A DNA stretch of 64,000 bases from the NCBI GenBank assembly GCA_029204225.1, contig CM055108.1, positions 1,643,463 to 1,707,462 on the forward strand, written 5' to 3'. This DNA is from Diphasiastrum complanatum (lineage: Eukaryota > Streptophyta > Lycopodiopsida > Lycopodiales > Lycopodiaceae). Below, in pieces: positions 10,158-23,533 of this stretch; the first letter of the stretch is position 1; the number at the start of each line of letters is the position of its first letter. The translations under genes and the position numbers were made by a program. The notes under the pieces were generated by a model. It was not told the origin of the DNA. It did no database searches and saw nothing but the letters and a program-made list of their open reading frames with translations.

Positions 10158-10490
10158 ATTTGCGATTTTTTGATACATGCCAAGAGGGTGACACTGATGC
10201 CCAAAGACATGCTTCTTGTCATGCATCTTCGGAACACCTATGACAATATTTTTAAGTCAGGGTTCACACAAAGGCAAGTTCCTCTTGAAAGGGGGCCCAT
10301 CCCACCCCCAAAAAAGAGAAAGCAAGCACAGCCCAAGCGTTCAAAACCCAAGCCTAGGTCTCCCAGCTCTTCACCCTCACCTCCTCCCATTAGAAAAGAT
10401 GTGGCAAGTACGTCGGCAATTCCATGGGTTGAGAGTCCTCCCCCAACCCCTGATCTAGAAATCCTCCTTCCCAACATGTGGATGATTTAA
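10158..10490 (+). pseudogene. Histone H3 C-terminal-like segment with a basic Pro-rich tail
   Basis: The frame through 10170 reads IHAKRVTLMPKD, which matches the loop 2/helix 3 region of histone H3 (IHAKRVTIMPKD) at all but one position. The following residues (MLLVMHLRN) only loosely resemble the last H3 helix. H3 would then end, but this frame continues with PPPKKRKQAQPKRSKPK and a Ser/Pro-rich stretch to a stop at 10488-10490. No ATG or recognisable H3 core lies upstream; only a weak RE..A.F-like match is seen at about 10150-10168. It could be a captured H3 fragment, the last exon of an unusual H3-like gene, or a decayed pseudogene. The H3 match is direct observation; the origin is inference. 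Confidence 0.55.
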
Positions 10491-10611
10491 AGATAGTGGC
10501 GGACAAGATTGTTTCTGATGTTGATGCAACTGATAAAGAGTTGCACATCAGACTCCCGAATGATCCAAAGGACACATTCTTTGATTCTGAAAGATACATT
10601 TATTATGATAT
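10454..10611 (+). other. Open frame continuing the H3-like region, cut by the gypsy-1 LTR
   Basis: One frame away from the Pro-rich tail, an open frame from 10454 has gene-like composition (DKIVSDVDATDKELHIRLPN, then DTFFDSERYIYYD). It runs into the gypsy-1 LTR at 10612. The two frames overlap around 10466-10480, so a single-base indel could have split one coding sequence. I do not recognise the product. The element may have inserted into a gene, but the matching continuation on the right side is not certain. Confidence 0.35.
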
Positions 10612-11436
<825 letters not shown>

Positions 11437-11452
11437 GTATCCCCCACCAAAA
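11437..11452 (-). promoter_or_regulatory. Polypurine tract of gypsy-1
   Basis: The minus strand reads TTTTGGTGGGGGATAC just before the LTR start TGTTGGAGGG. This is the expected position and composition of a plus-strand primer. Confidence 0.75.
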
Positions 11453-11881
11453 CTGGTGGCGTTCTCACGACACCTGCAATATGCAGTTATTGGGGACTTT
11501 TATTGGCTTCGTGCTGAATCTTTATTAAATGGTACTGCACCTTCTCCATAAAGTCGAGACGGGTAGTATTAAAATCCAAGTTGTGTGGCAGAAAACAATG
11601 GTGGACTCCGACAATCCACTTTGAGGTTGTCCATGATGTGAAGCGTGATTCCCATTAGCCTCCCATCATTACTGCACGAAAGTATAAATGAACAACCGAC
11701 AATTGATCTTTGATTTGCTCTGAGGCCATCGGCTTGTTTGAATCAAATGTCAGAGGAGGGTGGCAATTGTCCCATCTGGTTGCCACTGATGTCACAGAGT
11801 TAGATCTTTAGCAAACATTGCCGATTGTTGCACCGTTGGATCTGGAGAGTGGATATACTCTCTCTGATAGGCTTGTAAGGC

Positions 11882-13380
11882 TCAGTGGAAATCCACGGAG
11901 ATTGTCCAGTTGTGGGGCTGATGGATGATTGGCCAATTGGGCGTATGGATGATAATCTTGTCCATAGCCAATCCCAAATCTTTCCATTTATTCCTTCGTG
12001 ACATTGGCACATAATAGGGATCGACTGGCAATTGGCGAGGGCTGACGACGTAGCTCCTAATTGATTTCGGAGTTTTCTCAAAAATAGTGATTCTCCATGT
12101 CGGCTGCTCTCCCAATGCAGGTATTTTGTCCAATTCTTTGCCGGCCTCTATCTCAGAGGTCTTAAACTTCAGAACCCATCCACCATGAGAGGACTGATGC
12201 AGATGTTGCTTTAAGAAGGTCTGGATCTGGTCCTCGACGCTAATGGGCCTTCTGAATAGAGGTGTGGTCCTTGATGAGGATGGAACTGCTTGTACTGCCA
12301 GTAAGATTGGCGGTTGTTCTACTATATCTAGAGCTCCCCCATGGTCCATGTTCGAATCTACCCCTGTATCCATTGATACAGCTTCTTGGTGCGGAAGGGA
12401 GAATTGCGGCCTGACCGGTATGGGGATTTGTGGTCTGGCTTCCAACACTTGAGCGGCTATTTTTTCATGGGCGATGATGGTCTCTCTAGCCTTTGCCAAC
12501 TCGGTTGAAGCTGCTCCTTTGAACCTGTCAAAGCGGCCTTGGAATCCCTAAAGGGCCACTTTGTGTGTCTCCACTTTCTTGAACAAATACACGATCTTCG
12601 TCGGTGTGACCGGATGATCTGGTATTTGTGTTTGAAGATACGCATCACGCTCAAGGGTGGTCGCATCCAATTCACCTTGAAGATGCGCGCAATCCTGTTT
12701 GGCCATCTGTAATTGACCCTTCAATAGTTGCATCTGTTGTTTTGCATCCTGCACGACCTTATCCACCTGATCCTATGCGGTTGTCAAGGCGTTTTGTAGG
12801 GAGCTGATGTTCTTCCAAGCGATTAGTATTGTTGGGCCAACTTCTTTTTGGCTTCAGCCTTGTCTTCATGCTGTTTGGCAATCTTTAACTCTCGATCCAG
12901 CTAGACAATTTTCTGGCAGATCAGAGTGTTTTTGAACCCCATATCAGAAATTCTCTGCTCCATTTCCTTCTTCTTATCCAGCATAGACTGGATCACTTGT
13001 GCAAGGCTTGAGACCAGACTGAGAGCATCACCAGAATCGACGGTCATGGAGGCAGCAACAGCAGCAGGACCTGATGGTACTATCCTTGGTTGGCGTGGAA
13101 TAGGTGCTAGTACCTCTTCCTCAAAAATGTCTTCCTCCTCAAAACCCTCAAGCATTGTGGCGTTGAACTGTTTCGGTGATTTCACAGCTTTGTCGACCCG
13201 AAGTGCGGTTGGGCTATCTTCCGTGTGAGGTTGCTGGCTGACATCTTCAACATCGACAGTAGGTTCATGGATCTGTTTGAATCCTCTTTCAGGGGATTGG
13301 AGTTCAAAGGGCGCAGGGCTTTGGGGCATTTCAAAAATTTCGGTGTCCCCAAGGGGATCGGAATCATCGAACATATCCAT
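11882..13380 (-). pseudogene. Extra gypsy-1 ORF: acidic linker, coiled coil and C-terminal domain
   Basis: Downstream of integrase, an ORF from 13380 (starts MDMFDDSDPLGD) is acidic and Pro/Gln-rich, with VASMTV..SGDALSLVSSL and a MLDKKKEMEQRI helix. After short breaks it continues in another frame at 12766-12548 as a likely coiled coil (DAKQQMQLLKGQLQMAKQD). It then continues at 12499-11882 as a 205-residue piece with MDTGVDSNMD and a tail that looks folded (GGWVLKFKTSE, TWRITIFEKTP). I do not recognise a named domain. The parts probably belonged to one protein now broken by indels. Gypsy-2 carries an ORF of similar layout in the same place. Confidence 0.55.
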
Positions 13381-13689
13381 GAAAAACTACGTGTTTGGTG
13401 AAGTGGCTTCAGTGTGCGTTAATAATTAGATATGCAACATCAAGCATTCACCATAAGCAATCACCACAAGAAGGCGAAAGAAGAAGATGCACTGTCACTC
13501 TATCACACTACATCATATAGAATGTAAAAAATACAAATAAACCCTGAACCCTGATAGAGAGAGAAAACCTATGAGTAGACTAATAGACTAGCCTACGGCT
13601 ATTGACAGCTAGTCACAACTGTCAACATTAATGTGCATCATAGATAGTAACAATGAAGTTTATCATTGATTTCTAACAGTGTGCAGGGG

Positions 13690-14583
13690 TGAGGCGGCGT
13701 AGGCAGCTGTGATGGGAATGGTAGGCCCAATGGTCACAAACTGTCCTTGATTGGAAACAAAGGCGAGGGAAGCATCAAAGGTTGGAGAAATGAGAAGTTC
13801 AATGCGAACAACAACAGGGGGTGGAAGCGCAGTTGACGAGGTATGCCTAGTGCGACGTTGTGATGCAGAAGGCGAGTCAAGAATGACGATCTCATTGCGT
13901 GGACGACAACGACTATGATAACTCGAGGCCTAGTGAGATGACTCGGCCGGTGCTTCTTTGTAGACCGAAAGCACAGAATTTAGGTGGAAGCCATGGATTT
14001 TGTTTTCTAGGTGAGAAGCGGCTAGAAGGGACAATAAAGAGCTAGCAGCAAACTGCTGCTTAGTATTTCTCTTAATAGCTCGTTTGAGCTCTCCAGAAAT
14101 AGTCTTGAACCAATTACATGGTTCAAGAGGGGCTTTGGCCAACTTGGTGTGGGACTCCACTATCCTATGGAGGATTTGTGACGTGATGCGGTCTTTTTTG
14201 AGATTGCCAATCATCAGAAAGTTGAAGGTATCCGTCATTGGTCCAGCGCAGATCATTGGTGAGGTCAATGTATGGCTTGATGGCCTGCTTGTGATTGGGT
14301 GAGGCCTGCGTACCAGATGTTATACCTATGGCTGCAAGGGGGCCTCAATGACGCACACCTTGTGTGTGGCTCCCTAAAAAGTGATATAAAATTTAGATTT
14401 CTCTTCCTTCCATGTACTGAAGGCAAGAGTAATGAAATCCGTATTGATTCGACCAGAAAAGGCTCTCTCATAAATATCCATTGCAGTGAGCAGAGGCTCC
14501 GCAAGGTTCATGATGTTCGTTGCAGATGGGACATCACGATGGATAGTATAGCGCAGAGATTGGGAAGTATTGGTAGAAGACAT
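13690..14583 (-). pseudogene. Extra gypsy-1 ORF: N-terminal globular domain
   Basis: An ATG at about 14583 opens a frame (MSSTNTSQSLRYTIHRDVP) that continues through overlapping frames to about 13930. After one TAG it stays open to about 13690. It includes a helical stretch (ISGELKRAIKRNTKQQF..SLLSLLAASHLENKI) and a Ser/Pro-rich tail. It follows the integrase region on the same strand, so it is a third protein of the element. Several plant gypsy lineages carry additional ORFs here. I cannot assign a family from sequence alone. Confidence 0.5.
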
Positions 14584-15449
14584 GATGAGCAAAAAGGAAA
14601 TATAAGACGCGTGAAAGTGTATCAGAAAGCAAATCAAGAAGTTTGGAAGGCTTTGGTCGCGGAAAAAATTTGCAAGAGCTTCGCTAGCACAAGTGAGGAA
14701 TGAATCGAATTTAGCCAACTTATAGGTGAATTTGGTGGGTCCATTACACTGAATAGTAGTTTGGTTGATCAGTTCTGAATAAAAATTTGCAGGCATGTAC
14801 AATACTGTAAACGTAGACTACAAAAATCTCGGCGAAAGTTTCTGGAAATCTGAACCTATAAGACGAACGTTTTCCAGGGCTGGCAAAGGATGAACCTTCG
14901 CCCAAGAGGGTCCTTTGCCCAAGTCCTGTCATAAATGCTTTTTGTCACAATCTGAACCTATGGACAACCTAATTTGGACATTTTAGAATCATCTAACAGA
15001 CCAGCGAAGGTTCATAATGAGGTTAAGATGCTCGGTGAAGGTTCCTAAAATGGCATATTACTGATCCTTTGCCTGAACCAAAAACTAGATTTTTTATTGA
15101 CAAGAACCTTCGCCCACCTCCAATTGAATAAATCTAGAGTGGATTTATAGTCTGAGAACTCAGCGAAGGTTTCTGAGGCATTTTTCATCAAAAAATATTG
15201 TGGATCCTTTTTCCTATGTTGATGACTTTCTGACTTTTGCTCATCAGTCTTTGCTCAATTTTTACTTTTTTTTTTTTTAGCTGTATTTTTCGAAAAAACT
15301 CAGCAATTTATATACTGAAAAAAAAACATTGAAAAAACAAATAAAATTAAAAATCCATTGAGATCAGGCTTGAGGAACTGGCGGAGCAGGCTACCAAAAC
15401 TTGTGTAATCAGCTGTCATTCACCGGAGTATCAAATCGTTTTCCATCCA
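14584..15449 (-). other. Spacer between integrase and the extra ORFs of gypsy-1
   Basis: No coding region is supported. The short motif CGAAGGTT/AACCTTCG recurs here (near 14895, 15004, 15037, 15108 and 15164). The same motif recurs in the 5' leader at 19950-20530. A poly-T run lies at about 15266-15279. Confidence 0.5.
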
Positions 15450-16661
15450 AGTGCTCAAGAATTACTGTGCCATAGTTCAGAATTTTCTTCACTTTATATG
15501 GGACTTCACCGATAAGCCTCAACTTTCACTTGATCAGCGTGGTTTTGTACATCAACGCAAGATCTCCTGCTTTCATTTTTTTTTGTGCAATCGACGATCG
15601 TGCCATGCCTTGCGACAGGCTCTCTCTGCTGCTAAGGCATGAACTGCCATCAATCGGGTTTCACATAATTGGTGCAATGCTTCATGACGGAGTTGTAAAG
15701 ACTTATCATTTAATCGTTCTGTTGCTGCTATGCATAAGGATGAGATTAAAAATTCAATTGACATGACAACATCTTGACCATAAACCAGTTGAAAAGGTGT
15801 TTTATTTGTACTATTTTTGTAAGCGATTTTGAATGCCTATAACTCTGCATACAGTTTATGTTCCCAATCAGATCGACTCACTTCAACTGTCTTTGTCATA
15901 ATGGTGCAGAGAATCTTATTGGAAGATTCAGCTTGGCCATTCCCTCTAGGATAGTAGGGAGTACTAGATCTGTGTATAAAAAAAAAATCTTCCAGTAAAT
16001 ACTTTATTGTTTGATTAACAAAGTGTGTACCTCAGTCATTGACAATCTCGATCGGACATCCAAATCTGATTATGATATTTTCATATAGAAACTTGGCCAT
16101 AGATTTCGCATCCGCAACTTTGACAGCTTTGGCTTCAACCCATTTGGTCATATAATCTGTTGTTACGATAATGTATCGGGTCTGAGATCCTTGCGCGGTA
16201 GGGTGAGTAGGTCCAACATAATCCAGTCCTCATTTTTTAAATGGTGCTTGCAATAAAACCGAATGCAAGAGTTCATAGTTCTGGCGAGTAGGTTGTCATG
16301 CTCACTGACAAACATCACATGTCTGAATAAAATTTTATGTGTCCTTATGAAACTAAAAAAGTTTGCAAACAATAATATCTGTAGAGAAGTGTCCTCCACC
16401 CATGCCATCATGTGAAAACATGATTAAATCTGGTACTTCATGCGGTAAAACACATCTTCATAAAATATTATCTGATCCACGACGATACAATTGTCCTGCA
16501 ATTAATTGATAAGATTGAGCCTTATGAATCAATTGTCTCTTCTGTACTTTTGTCAAGGAGTCATTCGGTTGTCCTAGCATCAGGTACTCAACAATATCTG
16601 CTGCCCACTCAGGTATTGCTTCAACATAGAACAATGCAGCATCTGGCAGTTCATCATCCAC
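15450..16661 (-). pseudogene. Gypsy-1 integrase, decayed
   Basis: From 16661 the minus strand encodes the N-terminal zinc-domain region of a gypsy integrase (DNSLTKVQKRQLIHKAQSYQ, YRRGSDNIL). The next part passes through several frames. One gives GLDYVGPTHP near 16200, the conserved region around the first catalytic Asp, and another gives IIRFGCPIEIVND near 16045. The C-terminal part (to about 15450) retains only scattered similarity. Stops and frame changes make it non-functional. Confidence 0.75.
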
Positions 16662-17160
16662 TTCAGTGTTAACTGGTGTGGATTCGATTCATGAAACGTG
16701 ATCGGCTAGATAATGTTGCTTCCCCTTTTGAACCACAATTCGAAAGTCAAATTCAGTCAATAACAATAACCATCTTGCAATACGTCCAGTATTGCACGTC
16801 TTGTTTACCAAGTAAAGTAACGGTTGGTGATTCGTATAAAATGCAAAGTGTGTTTCCATGAGGTAGTGACGAAATTTTTGAACAGAAAAAATCATGGCTA
16901 ACGTCTCACATTCTATTGTTGAATAATTCTTCTCCATATCTGTAAGTTGTCTGCTTGCAAATCGTATGGGATAATCCTTCTTATAGTCACCTAGCTGCGT
17001 CAAAACTGATTCGATGGTGTATTTTGAGGCATTTGTATGAACATGAAACTCTATCGTCCAATCTGGAGAACGCAGTATTGGTGCTGAAGTTAATGCTTGT
17101 TTTAACTTTTCAAAGGCTTCTAACGCCTCTATAGTCCAAATAGGAACAATAGTCAGTTTG
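16662..17160 (-). pseudogene. Gypsy-1 RNase H domain
   Basis: Positions 17003-16689 encode the RNase H-like region that follows gypsy RT (YPIRFASRQLTDMEKNYSTI, ECETLAMIFSVQKFRHYL, FYTNHQPLLYLVN, GRIARWLLLLTEFDF). The lead-in at 17160-17003 is broken. It degrades the RNA strand of the RNA-DNA hybrid. The usual Asp in the F..-TDH-like motif reads TNH here, so one likely key residue is altered. Confidence 0.8.
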
Positions 17161-17168
17161 TATATAGG

Positions 17169-17966
17169 TCATGTTAAATCCACAAAGAAGATAATAAAAA
17201 TTCGATAGTAGTTCGCATGACCCATAAACACATAAACTCCACGAATTGTTGTTGGCGGTGGCAATTCCACAATAACCTTGATCTTAGAATAATCTGTGGC
17301 AATACCATGTTTCGATATCACATGTCCAAGCACAACTCCGTGGGAAACCCATATCTGACATTTTTCTGGATTTAGAGAAATCTGATATTTGCGGCATCTT
17401 TCAAATACTTTCTCCAATCGATCCAGGAGGTCTGCATCTGTACTATGGACTCCCAGGTCATCCAAGTAAATTTCAAGGAATTTTTGCAAATATTTTTTAA
17501 AAGCAAATTGCATTACTCTTTGGAATGAATTTGGTGCATTACAGAGTCCAAACGACATTACTTTGTAAGCATAGGTGCCCCATTCTGTTGCAAAGGTGGT
17601 TTTGTGGCGATCGGTAGGTGCAATCTTAAGCTGGTTGTAACCACTAAATTCATCCAAGAAACTATAAGCTTCCGCTCCAACAAGGCGATCCAAAATGCTT
17701 TCTATAAAAGGTAACAGAAAGTGATCCTTCCGCATCACTTTGTTCAACGCCTTGAGATTCACACAGATTCGCAATTTCTCATTCTTTTTAGAAACAATGA
17801 CAATCGGTGAAATCCGTTCGGTGTGCTCGATCTCATAAATGAAATCGGCGTCAAGCAATCTCTGAAGTTCTTTCTTTATTAGGTCCACAACATTAGGATT
17901 ACAACGATAGAACTTTGTAACCTTTGGAACTGCATCAGGTACTAAAGGTATGGTATGTTCAATCAC
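17169..17966 (-). pseudogene. Gypsy-1 reverse transcriptase
   Basis: This 265-codon open stretch holds most of a Ty3/gypsy RT: IVIVSKKNEKLRICVNLKALN, FLDEFSGYNQLKIAPTDRHK, TTFATEWGTYAYKVMSFGLC, NAPNSFQRVM and IYLDDLGVHS with the catalytic DD. It ends at LPPPTTIRGVYVFMGHANYY. The usual D in the F.D..SGY motif reads FLDEFSGY, so the first catalytic Asp is retained. It is the best-preserved domain of the element but is separated from its neighbours by stops. Confidence 0.9.
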
Positions 17967-18480
17967 TGATGTCGGAATACCCTTCAGATCTTGATAAGTC
18001 CATGCAAAGCCATTCTGTTACTTAATAAGTAACATGCATAGTGCTTGATATTGTTCAGAATTAAGTTGTGATCCAACTTGTACAATCTTTTTTGGTTCTC
18101 CTGGTTCAGCAAGATTCATTGGCTACGTCCTAGCTGGGCCATCGTAAACCACTTTTGATTCTGGCACGTGTTCTTCAGGTTCACGATGTGCTTTAGGTAA
18201 CATGATAACCACATCATTCAGTGTATAACGTTTAAAATGCTCGGGCATATCATGTTGGACTACATTTTCTTCTTCTTTTTTGAAAGGACTTGTCTTGGAT
18301 CTTCGCTTAGCCTTCTTAGCAGGAATTGATCGTGGAGCCAATGACTTTCGAGATGATAAACTTTTCTTCAAAGGTGAAGACTTCCTAGATGATGATGTCT
18401 TACTAGAATTTACTTGTAGAATCATCCTCAACTTTTCCTTGCCTAGGGTGGCACTTTCTTTGAATCAATATTTTGAGGGG
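17967..18480 (-). pseudogene. Linker between protease and RT in gypsy-1
   Basis: Positions 18431-18123 encode a Ser/Lys-rich stretch (SSRKSSPLKKSLSSRKS and PAKKAKRRSKTSPF) followed by a more ordered segment (DMPEHFKRYTLNDVVIMLP). The gypsy-2 counterpart is instead acidic (31449-31877). No enzymatic domain is recognised. Confidence 0.55.
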
Positions 18481-18890
18481 GATTTTTCCATTTCAGGAGC
18501 GTATCACGATTTTCAAAAGTGATTTTTTCGTACCCCAGTTATGAATTACTTGCACAACTCGTAACCATGGACGTCCCAATAGAACTCGGTAGACATTTGG
18601 CGCTTCTAGTAAGTCCATCACTACAAAAGTAATGATGAACTATACTCCTGCAATTCTGATAGATATATCTTCAACCATTCCTCGTGGACGAACTGTCGTT
18701 TGATCAGCTAGCTTAATAGCAAAAGTAGCAGGCTTGATCTTTGTAAGGCCCCATTTCGCACATAGCTTTTTAGAGATCAGGTTAACTCCTGCACCGCCAT
18801 CTATCATGGTTGTTTCTTTAGGAAATGGTCTATGTTGTATTGGCAGAGTGATAATCTTTTGTTCACCTTCCCAAGTGGCTCCAACATGGA
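18480..18890 (-). pseudogene. Gypsy-1 aspartic protease region
   Basis: Read in the open minus frame, the region gives IDGGAGVNLISKKLCAKWGL (active-site Asp followed by GGAG), then KLADQTTVRPRGMVEDI and LGRPWLRVV..IHNWG. This is the pattern of retropepsins in this gypsy group, where D-G-G-A replaces the commoner D-S/T-G. At least one stop interrupts it (after RIAGV). Confidence 0.7.
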
Positions 18891-19717
18891 CTACTTCATT
18901 AGATTTTTCAAATCCAGCACAAAAAAGTGGCTCCTGATGGACTTCTGTTCTTCTTGAGCTAAATTTTGTGCCAAGACTTCTTTTGCGTTTGGCACCAACT
19001 TCAGGAACTCTCCCAATGAAATATTGGTCTTGCTAGACAAAATGTTCATGAGCAGTTCTGTTTGCGGTGCTTCTGGTTCAATCATCTTGAAGGGTTTTTC
19101 ATGATGATGTAACTGATCATTCATATCTGTACGTAAATTTCTTGGAGGCTACAATGGTGAAGAATGAACTTCAGCTGTTGCTTTAGCAGCTTCAAGCTCC
19201 TCTTCTTCTTGCAAATGGTAATCCATTGCCTCAAATTCTGATATCTTTATTTTTTAGTATTAAGATTTTAATAGACTCTTGATGCTGTTGGTATATCATT
19301 CAACAGTATACAATCAGCAGGTACTAGACCCACTACTGGTTCTTTCTGCTTCTGCGCTCTGGTGACCACCATCAAGGGTGCACTTGGTTTATTCTGTCTT
19401 CCATAATCTTCCGTGGTTTGAACCATGTGATGAGTGCTCATTTGACAACCTCCCAGTCTGTACGCTCAGTTTTATCTTGATTATAATACCAGTCTTGTGC
19501 TGCGCCTATTAAGGCCATAGGAAACAACTTTAAGTTTATCTTGAGGATAAATCTCGCCATAAACTTCACAGGGTTCAGCATAGATCTGAAGAAATCTAAA
19601 TGGATCTGTTAATCCATTATATTTGGGTAGATCCAAATGGGGTGCTCTTCTAACAATGATTGGATTGACTTCCTCTGGAGCACCACTAGGGGCAATTCCA
19701 AGGGCAGCCATCTTCAC
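18891..19717 (-). pseudogene. Gypsy-1 gag, strongly shortened
   Basis: The frame from 19717 starts MKMAALGIAPSGAPEEVNPI and includes PKYNGLTDPFRFLQIYAE, a typical start of a retrotransposon Gag core. It stops at 19481. Positions 19124-18891 hold ISLGEFLKLVPNAKEVL, the segment normally just ahead of protease. The central Gag and the zinc knuckle are missing or unreadable, so a deletion plus decay is likely. Confidence 0.7.
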
Positions 19718-20876
19718 AAATTCAAATCAAGCAGACAATGAGGATCTAGATCAAAAAACTATCTCAGATCAAATCTGCCAAATCTATTCCACTTTTCAAG
19801 AATCTGATTCTATGTCATGAAAAAGATTTCAAAATTTGATCAATCGATACTTCTCAAAAATGATAAATCTCTCGGAATCCAAATCAGAATATATCAGATT
19901 TGATCCAAATTTTGACAGAGACTTGATCTAGAAAATCAGAAACTAAAAATAGGATGGGCAAAGGTTCACTAGACGAAGATTGTCTTGGTGAAAATTCAAC
20001 ATTTCTATTTTGGAAAAAACTCTCTGAACAATTTTTCTGACAATTTCTTGGGAAATAACCTTCGCCAACCTCTCAAATGAAAGATCTAAAACAGATAAAA
20101 CTATGGAAAATCGGTTGAAGGTTTCTAACACAAGAAAATATAGTTTCCGTAGTTTGACGAGGGTAAAACTCAAGATTTTCTTTGATCTGATCAAGAAGAA
20201 TTTTCGTCAAGCTCAAAAATAGTATTTTCTGAAAACACGGCGAAGGTTCTGGCGAAGGATCAAGAGTAATACTGGTATTTTTGTAAAAAAATGACTTTTT
20301 TTGGCAAAAATATGACAATATGACAACTGATCCTCTGAAAATCTTTCTATTTTTGATATTATTCTTTGCCGACCTTATAGTAGATAGATTTGAATCACAC
20401 CTAAGCACAGTGAATCGAGTGAAGGTTCTTTTTTTATATATTTAGGGTTTTGGTGATTTTTTTGGTTTTTTTTGACAGTTTTTCTGATGTTTCTGGAAAT
20501 CTACTGGGAATTAATCTTCGCCCTTCAAACGAAATGTTTTGTGAACAAAACCAAAGGTGTCTGCAACTCAACAAAGGAAAGTTATTAGTTGTGATGACAT
20601 TTTTTGTCTCTTTTTGACCAAATCTGATAGATTTGACCGATTTTTGTTATTTTCTCTGATATCTCAGATCCAAATGGATCTTAAGATTGGTGATCTAGAT
20701 AGCTTTTTCTGTTTAACAATTAGATTAGATTTCAACAAGCAAATCCACTCAAATCAAGCAAAATCAATTTAAAAATAATCCTAAATGCAGATCTAACACT
20801 ATGCATGCCACGACAAGATGCCTAATGCAAGCTAACCATCCAACAATCATGCTGCAAACTGAAAAATTGGCGTAGC
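19718..20876 (-). other. 5' leader of gypsy-1
   Basis: This is about 1.1 kb of untranslated sequence between PBS and gag. It is AT-rich with repeated CGAAGGT/ACCTTCG motifs (around 19959, 20058, 20117, 20241, 20423, 20516). No supported ORF. Confidence 0.55.
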
Positions 20877-20894
20877 TCCCCGGCAACGGCGCCA
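20877..20894 (-). promoter_or_regulatory. Primer-binding site of gypsy-1
   Basis: The minus strand reads TGGCGCCGTTGCCGGGGA, the PBS commonly found in plant gypsy elements of the Tat/Athila type and usually assigned to tRNA-Asp. It lies 4 bases inside the LTR end at 20899. Confidence 0.92.
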
Positions 20895-20898
20895 AAAT

Positions 20899-21534
<636 letters not shown>

Positions 21535-21846
21535 TGCAAATTCAAAATGCTAATATACGTGAGGTAAATTTCTCAACTTCTAATATCCTGATGATATTAT
21601 GTTAACTTTGTGTAATTATATTTTTTTAGAAATTGGCTAATACATACATACACTTGATGTTTTGAATTGCAGTTCCAATGTCCTAATGTATCAACAAATG
21701 CTATTCATCAGTACCGGCACGAAATGTTGCAAATCCTACTATCGTCTGCAAGGCCCTACAAGCATGAAGGTGTCTTGGATGAAGCTTCGGAGGTTCTGTG
21801 GATAGTGAAGTTGCAGTGCTTGAGGATCTACCTCAGGCAATTATGA
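21535..21846 (+). CDS. Possible last two exons of a host gene
   Basis: A GT donor (GAG|GTAAAT, intron start 21564) and an AG acceptor (TTGAATTGCAG, ending 21672) bound a 109-bp AT-rich intron. The exon 21673-21846 is open for 57 codons and ends with TGA. Its composition looks protein-like (STNAIHQYRHEMLQILLSSA, then KHEGVLDEASEVLWIVKLQC). The short upstream exon piece reads QIQNANIRE. It begins exactly where the gypsy-1 LTR homology ends. I do not recognise the protein. Splice sites of this quality also occur by chance, so this is a candidate only. Confidence 0.4.
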
Positions 21847-22911
<1,065 letters not shown>

Positions 22912-22944
22912 CATGCTTATACATGAGTTCTCTTGGATTCATCT

Positions 22945-23533
22945 TGTCGTAAATCAATGGGATTGAGCAAAATCTAGGAGCAAGCTTGGTGCGTGGATCG
23001 GAAGTGCCACAGTTAGCAACAGAACGTTCAAATTGAAATATTCACAGATGCACAAAGAACAGTAGTAGGACTAAAAAATTGCACTCTAATTAATATCAAA
23101 CAATGAGTACAATGGCTTGAAGTAATAACTTTAGCTTACAGTTGTTGAGAGTGATAACTCTTGTTACAGAAACTTGAATAATCAGAAGAAGTTTTCTGAT
23201 GAAGATTCTAGGATAATACCTTACAAAATATCTACAACTACCTTCTGTTGCAGTTATTACAACCGCCTCATTACAATTAATGCATGTACAAAGTGGGCGG
23301 ACTGTCAATGCAAAGTCGTTGGTTAGACTGACAATATCAAAATTTACAAGTATCAAAAAATATACACTAACTCAAAAAATATAGAAATTTTTGAGTCGAT
23401 CCACTATTGAAAAACTCTGAAAACTTCGATCCTGAATTTTTTGATCCTTTGAACAAAAATTTGAGCCTTCTATGTTGGGTTTTCAAGATGCTCATTATTG
23501 AATGAATTTGAGACTGAACATCGAATTTCAACA
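22945..23533 (-). repeat. 3' LTR of the minus-strand copia-B copy
   Basis: The right edge is set by the polypurine tract (minus strand AAGGGGGAG, then TGTTGAAATTCGATG). The left edge is set by alignment to the LTR ends at 45807 and 49093 (TGTCGTAAATCA here). It shares many blocks with 48441-49093, including the region matching CTGTGGCGCTTCCGATCC. Confidence 0.8.

Noticed and set aside
10158-10240. A centromeric H3 (CENH3) gene
   Set aside because: The MPKD string fits canonical H3 better than CENH3, and no N-terminal tail or histone core is visible, so only an H3-like segment is claimed.
12243-13228. Plus-strand ORFs of 69 and 100 codons over the gypsy-1 extra ORF
   Set aside because: The minus frame has longer, ordered composition and the orientation of the element; the plus ORFs are antisense shadows.
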